A DNA stretch of 64,000 nucleotides from Streptomyces bluensis (GTDB taxonomy: Bacteria; Actinomycetota; Actinomycetes; Streptomycetales; Streptomycetaceae): contig NZ_BMVM01000013.1 of the NCBI RefSeq assembly GCF_014650715.1, positions 186,001-250,000 of the forward strand, read 5' to 3'. Each line of letters opens with the position of its first letter. Position 1 is the first letter of the stretch. Below the pieces are notes generated by a model. That model worked only from the letters and a program-made list of their open reading frames with translations, was not told the DNA's origin and did not search any database. The position numbers and the translations under genes are program-made. Below, piece by piece: positions 26,806 to 35,111 of the stretch.

Positions 26806-26903
26806 CGCTCAGTCACCCATGGCCGGCTGACGCTCAGTGCCCCGTAGCCGGACGACGCTCAGCGGGAGAGGCGCTCAACCGGAGGACGCTCACCCGCCCG
26901 TGA
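26798..26903. repeat. degenerate 25-bp tandem repeat between convergent genes
   Basis: Four units (26798-26822, 26823-26847, 26848-26878, 26879-26903) each begin CCGG and share GACGCTCA. The array starts in the last codons of the GH5-like gene and ends inside the last codons of the convergent nagZ-like gene, filling the 84-base gap. No stem-loop was obvious. Confidence 0.7.
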
Positions 26904-28380
26904 GTACCTCCGCGACCGCCCGCAGGTTCACGCGTCCCCGCCCGTACGAGCAGACGTGACTCTCCTCGTCCTCCGGCTCCGGCAGTCCCGTCGCCACCCG
27001 CACCGCGTCCGGCCGCCCCGCCAGCAGCGCGTCACGGAGCCGATGCTGCCAGGGGTGCAGCCCCGCGTCGTAGGTGGCGACCACCAGCGGCGACGCCTCG
27101 GCGCGCCGCAGCACCTCGGCGACGAGCCCCGCCGGGTCCGCGGGCTCCCCGGTGACCGCCGTCCCCGTGGCCGTGGGGTCGAGCGCGCGCACCTCGGTCA
27201 GCAGGTCCTCGCCGCCCCAGTTGAGCGCGGGATGCGGGGGCGGGAACAGGTCGACGACATGGGCGCCCCGCACGGGCCCCGGCAGCACCCGGCCGCGTAC
27301 GGCGCGACGCGCCGCCTCCAGCCCGGCGCCCGCGTCCCACGGGCCGCTCACCCTCGGGGTGGCGTACCGGCGGGCCAGCCGCCGGACCCGTCCCGCGGCC
27401 TCCAGGACACGCTCCGCCGGGAGGTCACCGGCCCGGAGCGCCTGGAGCACCGCGTCCCGGCAGGCGAGGGTGACGTCCAGGTCCGCCACCGCGACGATGA
27501 CCTGGTCGGCACCGGCGGCGAGGGCGAGCCGCGCTCCGGCGGCCTCTCCGTAGCGGTCGGAGATCGCCTTCATCTCCAGGGCGTCGCTGACGAGGACACC
27601 GTCGAACCCGAGGTCGCCGCGGAGCAGTTCGCCCAGGACGCGCGGGCTGAGGGTGGCGGGCCGGCCGGGGTCCAGCGCCGGGTAGACCACGTGCGCGCTC
27701 ATGAGCATCGGCACACCCGCGGCGACGGCCGCCCGGAACGGCTCGATGTCGGCGGCGAGTTCGTCGTACGGGCGGGGGTCGACGGCCATGCCGTGGTGGC
27801 TGTCGGTGTCGGTGCCGCCGTGCCCGGGGAAGTGCTTGGCGCAGGAGGCGACACCGCGCGCCTCGGTGGCGGTGATCCAGGCGCGCAGCTGGCGGGAGAC
27901 GAGCGCGGGATCGGCTCCGAAGGAGCGGGTGCGCACGATCGGGTTGCGCGGCTGGTGCTGAAGGTCGGCGACGGGGGCGTACGAGGCGGTCATGCCGAGC
28001 GAGGACAGGTGCCCGGCGAGCGCGTCGGCGCAGCGCGCGGTCAGCTCGGTGTCGTCGACCACGCCGAGTGCGAGGTTGCCGGGGACCTCGGGTGCGCCCG
28101 CCCTCACCAGGTGTCCGATGCCGCCGCCCTCGTTGTCGATGGCCACGAGCAGGTCGGGGCGCAGTTCCCGCAGCCGCTCGGTGAGGCCGCGGAGCTGGTC
28201 GGCGTCGCGCACGTTGCGGGTGAAGAGGATGACCCCGCCGAGTCCTCGCTCGATGAGCCGCTTCAGGGCGTCGGGGACCGCCGTGGTGCCCTCGAACCCG
28301 GCGACGAGGCAGCGATGGGCGGCCTCGTCCAGGTCGGCCGGCAGGTCCGGACGGTCGTGCGCATGCTCGGGGTGGGCCAC
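26890..28380 (-). CDS. GH3 beta-N-acetylglucosaminidase (NagZ-type)
   Basis: The product (496 aa) has the NagZ hallmark KHFPGHGGTDTDSHHG and the nucleophile Asp in GVLVSDALEM. NEGGGIGHL is the substrate-binding loop (NagZ proteins usually have DQEGG-like). After the barrel a ~160-residue alpha/beta domain follows, making it longer than one-domain NagZ of Gram-negatives. No signal peptide is visible. The GTG start at 28380 encodes VAHPEHAHDRP. It removes terminal beta-GlcNAc from glycans, chitobiose or muropeptides. It is divergent from a secreted amidase, so both glycan and cell-wall roles are possible. Confidence 0.9.
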   Translation of the reverse strand: MAHPEHAHDRPDLPADLDEAAHRCLVAGFEGTTAVPDALKRLIERGLGGVILFTRNVRDADQLRGLTERLRELRPDLLVAIDNEGGGIGHLVRAGAPEVPGNLALGVVDDTELTARCADALAGHLSSLGMTASYAPVADLQHQPRNPIVRTRSFGADPALVSRQLRAWITATEARGVASCAKHFPGHGGTDTDSHHGMAVDPRPYDELAADIEPFRAAVAAGVPMLMSAHVVYPALDPGRPATLSPRVLGELLRGDLGFDGVLVSDALEMKAISDRYGEAAGARLALAAGADQVIVAVADLDVTLACRDAVLQALRAGDLPAERVLEAAGRVRRLARRYATPRVSGPWDAGAGLEAARRAVRGRVLPGPVRGAHVVDLFPPPHPALNWGGEDLLTEVRALDPTATGTAVTGEPADPAGLVAEVLRRAEASPLVVATYDAGLHPWQHRLRDALLAGRPDAVRVATGLPEPEDEESHVCSYGRGRVNLRAVAEVLTGG

Positions 28381-28420
28381 AATCCTCGATGATAAGAGTC
28401 ACCAGCTCAAGCCGACAAGA

Positions 28421-28431
28421 TGAATCATTCA
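28421..28431. promoter_or_regulatory. palindrome upstream of nagZ-like gene
   Basis: TGAAT-c-ATTCA is a perfect 5-1-5 palindrome 41 bases before the NagZ start in the 234-base divergent gap. It resembles the TGAATCAcTGAATCA site beside the RpiR gene (12402-12416), so it may belong to the same regulon, though it lacks the ACCA end. Nothing else recognisable was seen in this gap. Confidence 0.45.
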
Positions 28432-28614
28432 ACCGCCATCAGCCGCCCAGTCAAGCGCGCATGCGCCACAGCCGACCACCCTCCGCGGAATTCGCAACTC
28501 GCCGGTAGCAGGGGGGCGGTGTGCGACGCGTCGGCCCAACCCCCTACTCTCCCTTGGGTCTTCAAGGATGGTCGGCGCGCACCATCTCAGCCAAGAAACG
28601 TCGAGGACCCCACC

Positions 28615-29760
28615 GTGACAGTTCCCCCCACACCTTCCTCCTCCCCTGCCCACCGGGCGAAGTCCCGGGTGACCCGGCGCACCGTGATCGGTGCCGCGAG
28701 CGCGATCACGGCCGCAGCCGTGATCACACCGACCGTGATGGCCGCGACGGACGACTCCGACGACGCCACCACCGACACCGGCGACACCAAGGCCGGCACG
28801 ACCTCGGAGACGTTCCCCAGGACCCGCGCCAAGGCGGCCACGGGCGAGGCCCCCGTCGAGGCGGCGTTCCCCATCGGCTACGTCGGCGTGCGCTGGGAGG
28901 GCACCTCCGCCGTGTCCGGCGGCGGCATCCGGCTGCGCGACGCGGACGGCGGCCAGGGCACCTGGCAGGACTTCAGCGCCAGCGGCTGCTCGGAGACCAA
29001 CGGCGGCGCCCTGCTGATCTCCACCGACAAGGCCTCCGGCTACGAACTGAAGGCGCCCGACGGGTCCACCAAGCTGCGCTCGCTGGCCCTCGACACCCAG
29101 CAGGGGCCGGGACGCAAGGTCGCCGTGCCCTCGGACACGACCCGCGTCCGGGGTGTCGCCTATCTGTCGCGGGCGGCCTGGGGCGCGGACGAGAGCCTGC
29201 GCTTCAAGCCGGACGGCACGGAGAACACACCGCCCGCGTACTACCCGTTCCAGACCATCGCGGTCCACCACACCGCCACGGTCAACGACGACCCGGACCC
29301 CGCGGCCACCGTGCGCGCGATCTACCAGCTCCACGCCATCACCAACGACTGGGGCGACATCGGCTACCACTTCCTCATCGACGAGGCGGGCAACGTCTAC
29401 GAGGGCCGCTACTCGGGTGACGACGGCATGCCCGCGCACGACGGGGACGGCAAGCTGGTCACCGGATTCCACTCCGTCGGCTACAACATCGGCAACCTCG
29501 GCATCGCCCTGATCGGCACCCTGACGGAGCAGGGCCCGACGGACGCCGCCCGCGCGTCGCTGACCCGGCTGGTCCGCGCGCTGACGCGGCTCCACGGCGT
29601 CGACCCGAAGGCCACGGTCACGTACACCAACCCGGTCAACGGCAACGTGAAGGAGGTCCCGCAGATCACCGGCCACCGGGACTGGTTCGACACGGAGTGC
29701 CCGGGCCAGACGATGTACGACGAGCTCGACCGGCTCCGCGACGAGGCGGCCCGCGGCTGA
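28615..29760 (+). CDS. secreted peptidoglycan recognition / N-acetylmuramoyl-L-alanine amidase protein
   Basis: The product (381 aa) has a twin-arginine leader (SRVTRRTVIGAASAITAAAV) with cleavage after PTVMA likely. A Ser/Thr/Asp-rich spacer and a ~100-residue beta-rich domain (GVRWEGTSAVSGGGIRLR) come before a C-terminal amidase_2/PGRP domain. The zinc ligands fit H218 or H219 (AVHHTAT), H354 and C362 (TGHRDWFDTECPGQ), so it should be catalytically active. I chose the GTG at 28615 because GAGGA precedes it and the leader begins there. It acts outside the cell on peptidoglycan stem peptides. Confidence 0.9.
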   Translation: MTVPPTPSSSPAHRAKSRVTRRTVIGAASAITAAAVITPTVMAATDDSDDATTDTGDTKAGTTSETFPRTRAKAATGEAPVEAAFPIGYVGVRWEGTSAVSGGGIRLRDADGGQGTWQDFSASGCSETNGGALLISTDKASGYELKAPDGSTKLRSLALDTQQGPGRKVAVPSDTTRVRGVAYLSRAAWGADESLRFKPDGTENTPPAYYPFQTIAVHHTATVNDDPDPAATVRAIYQLHAITNDWGDIGYHFLIDEAGNVYEGRYSGDDGMPAHDGDGKLVTGFHSVGYNIGNLGIALIGTLTEQGPTDAARASLTRLVRALTRLHGVDPKATVTYTNPVNGNVKEVPQITGHRDWFDTECPGQTMYDELDRLRDEAARG

Positions 29761-29790
29761 CCCCGCACGGCCCCTCACTGCCCGGAGGAT

Positions 29791-29820
29791 GCCGGGTCCG
29801 CGTTCCACGGCGGGCCCGGC
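29791..29820 (+). terminator. hairpin after the amidase gene
   Basis: An 11-bp stem (one G-T pair) with a short loop begins 30 bases after the amidase stop. No clear U-tract follows, which is usual in this high-GC genus. Confidence 0.65.
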
Positions 29821-29858
29821 CCTTGGCCGACGCCCGCTGACCTGGCAGGATCGCGCGC

Positions 29859-30845
29859 ATGTTTCAGGCACTCCACCGCGGCGGCGCCCACCGCGTGCTG
29901 TCGGCCTCGACGGCCGCGCTCGTGGTCATCGGGCTGCTGACATGGTGGCTGTGGCCGAGCGAGGCACCGCCGACCGGGACGATCACGATCAGCACGGGAC
30001 CGCAGAGCGGCGTCTACCACGACTACGGTCAGCGGTTGCGCACGGCCATCGCCAAGGACATGCCGGGTCTGAAGGTGGAGTTGCTGACGAGCGACGGCTC
30101 CCAGCAGAACGTCTCACGGGTGGCCACCGGAGAGGCCGACCTCTCCATCGCCGCGGCCGACGCGGTCGAGTCGTACCAGGCACCCGGGCGCGGCAGGCTG
30201 CGCGGACTGGCCCGTCTGTACGACGACTACGTACAGGTCGTCGTCCCACACTCGTCGGACATCGAGAAGATCTCGGACCTCAAGGGCAAGCGGGTGGGCG
30301 TGGGAGGAGAGGAATCCGGGGTGCGCCTGATCGCGACCCGGGTGCTCAGGGCAGCGGGGCTGAACCCCACAACAGACATCATTCCGCAGAAAGACAGCAT
30401 AGGGACGGCCCCGGACCGGCTGCGGAAGGGCGAGATCGACGCCTTCTTCTGGTCGGGCGGCCTGCCCACAGGCGGTCTGGTCGACCTCGCCCGGGTGTAC
30501 GACTACCGGTTCATCCCGATCAGCGGCGACCTCGTCACCGACCTGCACGCCCAGGGCCAGACCTCCCGCCACTACCGGTCCTCGGTGATGCCCGGCGACG
30601 CCTACTGGACCGTCCAGCAGGGCGCTCCCGTGCAGACGCTGACCGTGGCGAACCTGCTGATCACACGCTCGGACCTCGACCCCCGTCTCACCGAATGGCT
30701 CACCCGCGTGGTCATCAAGAGCCGCGACAACATCGGCTCCCACGTCCACGCCGCCCAGCTCATGGACCTGCGCACGGCGATCTACACGGACCCTCTGCCC
30801 CTCCACAAGGGCGCCCGGCGGTACTACCGCTCGGTCAAGCCGTAG
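29859..30845 (+). CDS. TAXI-family solute-binding protein, membrane-anchored
   Basis: The product (328 aa) has one N-terminal membrane segment (VLSASTAALVVIGLLTWWLW) without a lipobox or clear cleavage site. The rest is a TAXI TRAP-type periplasmic binding protein: ISTGPQSGVYHDYGQRL, ATGEADLSIAAADAVESY, LKGKRVGVGGEESGVRLIA and DAFFWSGGLPTG. TRAP transporters also need DctQ/DctM membrane proteins, and none is in the window. It is convergent with a two-component system, so it may present a ligand to that sensor rather than to a transporter (inference). Confidence 0.88.
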   Translation: MFQALHRGGAHRVLSASTAALVVIGLLTWWLWPSEAPPTGTITISTGPQSGVYHDYGQRLRTAIAKDMPGLKVELLTSDGSQQNVSRVATGEADLSIAAADAVESYQAPGRGRLRGLARLYDDYVQVVVPHSSDIEKISDLKGKRVGVGGEESGVRLIATRVLRAAGLNPTTDIIPQKDSIGTAPDRLRKGEIDAFFWSGGLPTGGLVDLARVYDYRFIPISGDLVTDLHAQGQTSRHYRSSVMPGDAYWTVQQGAPVQTLTVANLLITRSDLDPRLTEWLTRVVIKSRDNIGSHVHAAQLMDLRTAIYTDPLPLHKGARRYYRSVKP

Positions 30846-30849
30846 GAGC

Positions 30850-30864
30850 CCGGCGCACCGCCGG
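30850..30864. terminator. short bidirectional hairpin between convergent genes
   Basis: CCGGCG-cac-CGCCGG, a 6-bp stem with a 3-base loop, sits in the 28-base gap between the TAXI gene and the histidine kinase gene. Confidence 0.4.
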
Positions 30865-30873
30865 AAACGGACC

Positions 30874-32280
30874 TCAGGACGTCGGCCCCGTCCGGGGCAC
30901 CGTGACGGTCACCTTCAGGCCGTGCGGCTCGTGGTGGGCGTACGCGATCGAGCCGCCGCCCGCGGCGAGGAGGGCACGGGAGATGGACAGCCCGAGGCCG
31001 GACCCCTTGATGTTCTGGTGCCCCGGGCTGCGCCAGAAACGGTCACCGATGCGCCCGAGCTCCTCGTCGCTGAGGCCGGGCCCGCCATCGGTGACGACGA
31101 CCGTGGAGACCTCGCCGTTGGAGGCGACCTCCACCCCCACCGCCTGGCCCTCGGGCGTGAACTTCACCGCGTTGTCGATCACCGCGTCCAGCGCGCTGGA
31201 CAGCGCGACCGGGTCGGCCCAGGCGGTGGTGGGCGGACAGGTCCCCAGCAGCCGGACGCCCTTGCTGTCGGCGACCGGTCCCCACGCGGCCACCCGCTCG
31301 GCGGCCAGCTCGCCGATGTCGGTGAGCCTGAGGTCGGCCTCGGCGTGCTCGGCCAGCGCCAGGTCCAGCAGGTCGTCGAGGACCTGGCCGAGACGCTTGC
31401 CCTCGGTGCGGACGGAAGCGATCTCCTTGTTTCCCTCCGGGAGTTCGAGTGCGAGCAGGTCGATGCGCAGCAGCAGCGCGGCGAGCGGGTTGCGCAACTG
31501 GTGCGAGGCGTCGGCCACGAAGGCGCGCTGCTGCTCCAGGACGTCCTGGACGTTGTCGGCCATCTCGTTGAAGGAGCGGGCCAGGCGCCGCAGTTCCGGC
31601 GGCCCGCCGGCGACCGCGACCCTCGACTTCAGACGGCCCGAGGCGATGGCGTGCGTGGTGGTGTCGAGGACGCGTACGGGCCTGAGGACCCAGCCGGTCA
31701 GCCGCAGCGCGGCCCCGACGGCGAGGAGCATCGCGGCGAGGAGACCCGCGGCGATGACCAGCCAGCCGTGCTGGATCTCCGACCGCATCTGTCCCGTGGG
31801 CGAGTCGGTGACGACGACGGCGACGACGTCACCGTCCCGGATGACCGGGGACGCCACGACGAGACGGTTCCGCTGCCAGGGCCACACCTGCTCCGGGTCG
31901 TGGCTGCGGCGCCCGAGGCGGGCCTCGACGAAGGCGTCACGGCCCTCGCCCTCCTCGGGCACCAGCCAGGTCTGCGGCGCGTTCGCCATGGGGTTCTCAT
32001 TGCGGTCGTAGACGCCCGCCCGGATGCCGTACACGTCGTGGTAGCGCTCCAGCTCCTTCTGCAGGGTGTCGCGACGCTCGTCCGGGATGTCCACCCGCGA
32101 ACCGCTGGGACGCTCGGTGACGTACTGCGCGAGCGCCGCGAACCGCGCGGTGTCGTCGATACGGTCGACGACCACCTTCTGCTGCTCCGCGGCCGCCAGG
32201 CTCACCGCCAGCGGGATACCGAGTGCGAGCAGCACGGCAGCCATGAGGACGATGAGCAGCGGAAGAAGACGAGTGCGCAC
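30874..32280 (-). CDS. two-component sensor histidine kinase
   Basis: The product (468 aa) has membrane segment 1 at about residues 6-30, an extracellular sensor domain to ~170, membrane segment 2 at 172-195, then HAMP, HisKA with the phospho-accepting His in ASHQLRNPLAAL (H260), and an HATPase domain with NAVKFTPEG (N box), DGGPGLSDEE (G1) and GSGLGLSIS (G2). It starts at a GTG 9 bases after its response regulator. The convergent TAXI binding protein may supply a ligand. In S. coelicolor the matching pair lies next to the glutamate uptake genes as well (recalled synteny). Confidence 0.93.
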   Translation of the reverse strand: MRTRLLPLLIVLMAAVLLALGIPLAVSLAAAEQQKVVVDRIDDTARFAALAQYVTERPSGSRVDIPDERRDTLQKELERYHDVYGIRAGVYDRNENPMANAPQTWLVPEEGEGRDAFVEARLGRRSHDPEQVWPWQRNRLVVASPVIRDGDVVAVVVTDSPTGQMRSEIQHGWLVIAAGLLAAMLLAVGAALRLTGWVLRPVRVLDTTTHAIASGRLKSRVAVAGGPPELRRLARSFNEMADNVQDVLEQQRAFVADASHQLRNPLAALLLRIDLLALELPEGNKEIASVRTEGKRLGQVLDDLLDLALAEHAEADLRLTDIGELAAERVAAWGPVADSKGVRLLGTCPPTTAWADPVALSSALDAVIDNAVKFTPEGQAVGVEVASNGEVSTVVVTDGGPGLSDEELGRIGDRFWRSPGHQNIKGSGLGLSISRALLAAGGGSIAYAHHEPHGLKVTVTVPRTGPTS

Positions 32281-32289
32281 GCGGGCACG

Positions 32290-32976
32290 CTATGACGTGG
32301 AGGTGACGAGCCGGTACCCGACTCCGCGCACGGTCTCGATCAGTGCGGGCATGCGCAGTTTGGACCGCAGGGACGCCACGTGCACCTCCAGGGTGCGCCC
32401 GGTCCCCTCCCAACTGGTCCGCCACACCTCGCTGATGATCTGCTCCCGGCGGAAGACCACCCCGGGCCGCTGGGCGAGCAGCGCGAGCAGGTCGAACTCC
32501 TTGCGCGTCAGCTGTACGACGGCACCGTCCACACTGACCTGCCGGGTCGGCAACTCGATGCGCACGGACCCGAGCCGCAGCACGCCCTCCCCGCTCACGG
32601 CGGTGTCGTCCTGGACGCTGCGCCGGCTCACGGCGTGGATGCGGGCGAGCAGCTCCCCGGTGTCGTACGGCTTGACCACGTAGTCGTCGGCGCCGAGGTT
32701 CAGGCCGTGGATCCGGGACCGTACGTCGGAACGGGCGGTGACCATGATCACAGGGGTGCTGGTGCGCTTGCGGATCTTGCCGCAGACCTCGTATCCGTCC
32801 TGGTCGGGCAGGCCGAGGTCCAGCAGGACGACGCCGAACCCATCGGCCTCGGGGACCAGTGCCTGGAGCGCCTCCTCGCCGCTGCGGGCGTGGGTGACGT
32901 CGAAGCCGTGCCGCGCCAGCACCGCGGACAGGGCGGCCGCGACGTGGTTGTCGTCCTCGACGAGGAGCAGTCTCAC
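32290..32976 (-). CDS. OmpR-family two-component response regulator
   Basis: The product (228 aa) has a receiver domain with DD at residues 8-9, phospho-acceptor D53 in LLDLGLPDQDG, T of MVTARSD and K of VVKPYD, then a winged-helix DNA-binding domain (LTRKEFDLLALLAQRPG, EVHVASLRSKL). Partner of the kinase that follows. It is divergent from gluA with a 241-base gap, so both may share regulation. No operator in that gap is convincing; TATGCT at 33130-33135 is a possible -10 for gluA. Confidence 0.95.
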   Translation of the reverse strand: MRLLLVEDDNHVAAALSAVLARHGFDVTHARSGEEALQALVPEADGFGVVLLDLGLPDQDGYEVCGKIRKRTSTPVIMVTARSDVRSRIHGLNLGADDYVVKPYDTGELLARIHAVSRRSVQDDTAVSGEGVLRLGSVRIELPTRQVSVDGAVVQLTRKEFDLLALLAQRPGVVFRREQIISEVWRTSWEGTGRTLEVHVASLRSKLRMPALIETVRGVGYRLVTSTS

Positions 32977-33217
32977 TCCGGCCCCCTGCGGTTCGTTCGG
33001 TCGTTACGTGCCCATGGCAGTCATGCCGATGACGGAGGACCGCGTCAAGTGTGTTCCGCGCGGCGTTACCCAGCCGGTACGCTCCCCCGCCCGGCCACTA
33101 CGGGGAGTACCGGTCTGCGACCCGATCGTTATGCTCAATTCTCGCTCAGATGTAATGACGCTGATCGGCACCGGTCACTACTGTCTCCGCAACCGAGGAG
33201 GACGGAGCCAGAAAGCG

Positions 33218-33994
33218 ATGACCGAAGTATCGGTGGCCAAGGACGTTGTGGCCGGGACGAGCGACTTGGTCGTCCTGAAGAGCGTCAACAAGCACTTCGG
33301 CGCGTTGCACGTGCTCCAGGACATCGATCTGACCATCGCCACGGGTGAGGTCGTCGTGGTGATCGGGCCCTCCGGGTCCGGCAAGTCCACCCTGTGCCGC
33401 ACCATCAACCGCCTGGAGGGCGTCGACTCCGGCGAGATCCTGATCGACGGCAAGCCGCTGCCCGCGGAGGGCAAGGAGCTCGCCCGGCTCCGTGCCGACG
33501 TCGGCATGGTGTTCCAGTCCTTCAACCTCTTCGCGCACAAGACGGTGCTCGAAAACGTGATGCTGGGACAGCTCAAGGTCCGCAAGACCGACAAGCAGAA
33601 GGCCGAGGAGAAGGCACGCGCCCTGCTCGACCGGGTCGGTGTGGGCACGCAGGCGGACAAGTACCCGGCGCAGCTCTCGGGCGGCCAGCAGCAGCGCGTC
33701 GCGATCGCCCGGGCACTGGCGATGGACCCGAAGGTCATGCTCTTCGACGAGCCGACCTCGGCCCTCGACCCCGAGATGATCAACGAGGTCCTGGAAGTCA
33801 TGCAGCAGCTCGCCCGCGACGGCATGACCATGGTGGTCGTCACCCACGAGATGGGCTTTGCCCGTTCGGCCGCCAACCGGGTGGTCTTCATGGCCGACGG
33901 CCGCATCGTCGAAGAGGCCGTGCCGGACCAGTTCTTCAGCAACCCCCGCAGCGACCGGGCCAAGGACTTCCTGTCGAAGATCCTTCACCACTGA
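33218..33994 (+). CDS. gluA: glutamate ABC transporter ATP-binding protein
   Basis: The product (258 aa) is a polar amino acid uptake ATPase: Walker A GPSGSGKST, Q-loop VFQSFNLFAHKT, signature LSGGQQQR, Walker B VMLFDEPTSALDP and switch His in VVTHEMG. VLKSVNKHFGALHVL near the start is typical of actinobacterial GluA. The ATG at 33218 lies downstream of GAGGAGGACGGAG. First gene of gluABCD; gluB follows after a 202-base repeat-rich spacer. Confidence 0.95.
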   Translation: MTEVSVAKDVVAGTSDLVVLKSVNKHFGALHVLQDIDLTIATGEVVVVIGPSGSGKSTLCRTINRLEGVDSGEILIDGKPLPAEGKELARLRADVGMVFQSFNLFAHKTVLENVMLGQLKVRKTDKQKAEEKARALLDRVGVGTQADKYPAQLSGGQQQRVAIARALAMDPKVMLFDEPTSALDPEMINEVLEVMQQLARDGMTMVVVTHEMGFARSAANRVVFMADGRIVEEAVPDQFFSNPRSDRAKDFLSKILHH

Positions 33995-34098
33995 GGACCC
34001 AGTGAGGGCCCAGTGAGGCCCAACGAGGGCCAATGAGGGTCCTTGAAAGCCCGTTGAGGGCCTTCGAAGACCCTTTGAGGGACCTGACCGAGGACCTG
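33995..34098 (+). repeat. degenerate ~10-12 bp tandem repeat between gluA and gluB
   Basis: About nine successive units of the type AGTGAGGGCCC / AATGAGGGTCC / TTGAGGGCC / TTTGAGGGACC run directly from the gluA stop. Units drift gradually along the array, which indicates slippage-driven expansion. It has no coding capacity that I can support. It could influence mRNA stability or the relative expression of gluA and gluB. Confidence 0.75.
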
Positions 34099-34196
34099 AA
34101 CCCAGGCCCCCGGCGGCCCGCGTCACCCGCATCCGACGGCCTGCGCCCCACCGCACCGACGGCCCGCATCTCTTCACCACGCAAAGGACGTCCATC

Positions 34197-35036
34197 ATGA
34201 AGCTCCGCAAGGTCACCGCCGCCTCGGCCACCGTCTTCGCCCTCGCCCTGACCGCCACCGCGTGTGGCTCCTCCGACAGCGGCGACAGCGGCGACGGCGG
34301 CGGCAAGAAGATCACCGTCGGCATCAAGTACGACCAGCCGGGCATCGGCCTGAAGAAGCCCGACGGCTCGTTCTCGGGCTTCGACGTCGATGTCGCCACC
34401 TACGTGGCCAAGGAACTCGGTTACGCCGCGAAGGACATCGAGTTCAAGGAAACGCCGAGCGCCGACCGCGAGAACGCGCTGCAGCGCGGTGATGTCGACT
34501 TCATCGCGGCCTCCTACTCGATCACCGACGAGCGCAAGGCGAAGGTCGACTTCGCCGGCCCGTACCTGCTGGCCCACCAGGACCTGCTGGTCCGTGCCGA
34601 CGAGAAGGGCATCAGCGAGGGCGCCGACCTCAACGGCAAGAAGCTGTGTTCGGTCACCGGCTCGACCTCCGCGCAGAACGTCCAGAAGGAGATCGCTCCG
34701 AAGGCCCAGCTGCAGAACGTCAGCACGTACTCCGAGTGCCTCGACGGGCTCGCGAGCGGCGCGGTCGACGCGCTGACCACGGACGACTCGATCCTCGCGG
34801 GCTACGCGGCCCAGGACCAGTACAAGGGCAAGTTCAAGCTGGCCGGCCTCAAGCTGAGCAACGAGAACTACGGCATCGGTGTCAAGAAGGGCGACACCGC
34901 GATGGTCGACAAGATCAACAAGGCCCTGGAGAAGATGGAGAGCGACGGCTCCTGGGAGAAGGCGGTCGAGGCCAACTTCGGCCCGGCGAACTACAAGAAC
35001 GAGCCCGCCCCGAAGATCGGCGAGATCGTCAAGTAA
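34197..35036 (+). CDS. gluB: glutamate-binding lipoprotein
   Basis: The product (279 aa) has a lipoprotein signal with the lipobox LTATACGSS (Cys at about 22), a Ser/Gly/Asp linker, then a family 3 solute-binding domain with GFDVDVATYVAKELGY, ENALQRGDVDFIAASYSIT and FAGPYLLAHQDLLVR. It captures glutamate outside the membrane for the GluC/GluD channel. It is the only gene of the group ending in TAA. AAAGGACG precedes the ATG. Confidence 0.94.
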   Translation: MKLRKVTAASATVFALALTATACGSSDSGDSGDGGGKKITVGIKYDQPGIGLKKPDGSFSGFDVDVATYVAKELGYAAKDIEFKETPSADRENALQRGDVDFIAASYSITDERKAKVDFAGPYLLAHQDLLVRADEKGISEGADLNGKKLCSVTGSTSAQNVQKEIAPKAQLQNVSTYSECLDGLASGAVDALTTDDSILAGYAAQDQYKGKFKLAGLKLSNENYGIGVKKGDTAMVDKINKALEKMESDGSWEKAVEANFGPANYKNEPAPKIGEIVK

Positions 35037-35111
35037 GGCAGGAATCGGCGGTGGGCCGCTCGGCGGACCGGCCCACCGCCGCCCTCGGCACACGCGGAAG
35101 CGCGGGAGATC

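Noticed and set aside
32977..33217. Consensus promoter for gluA
   Set aside because: TATGCT at 33130 could be a -10 box, but no matching -35 is found at 16-19 bases.
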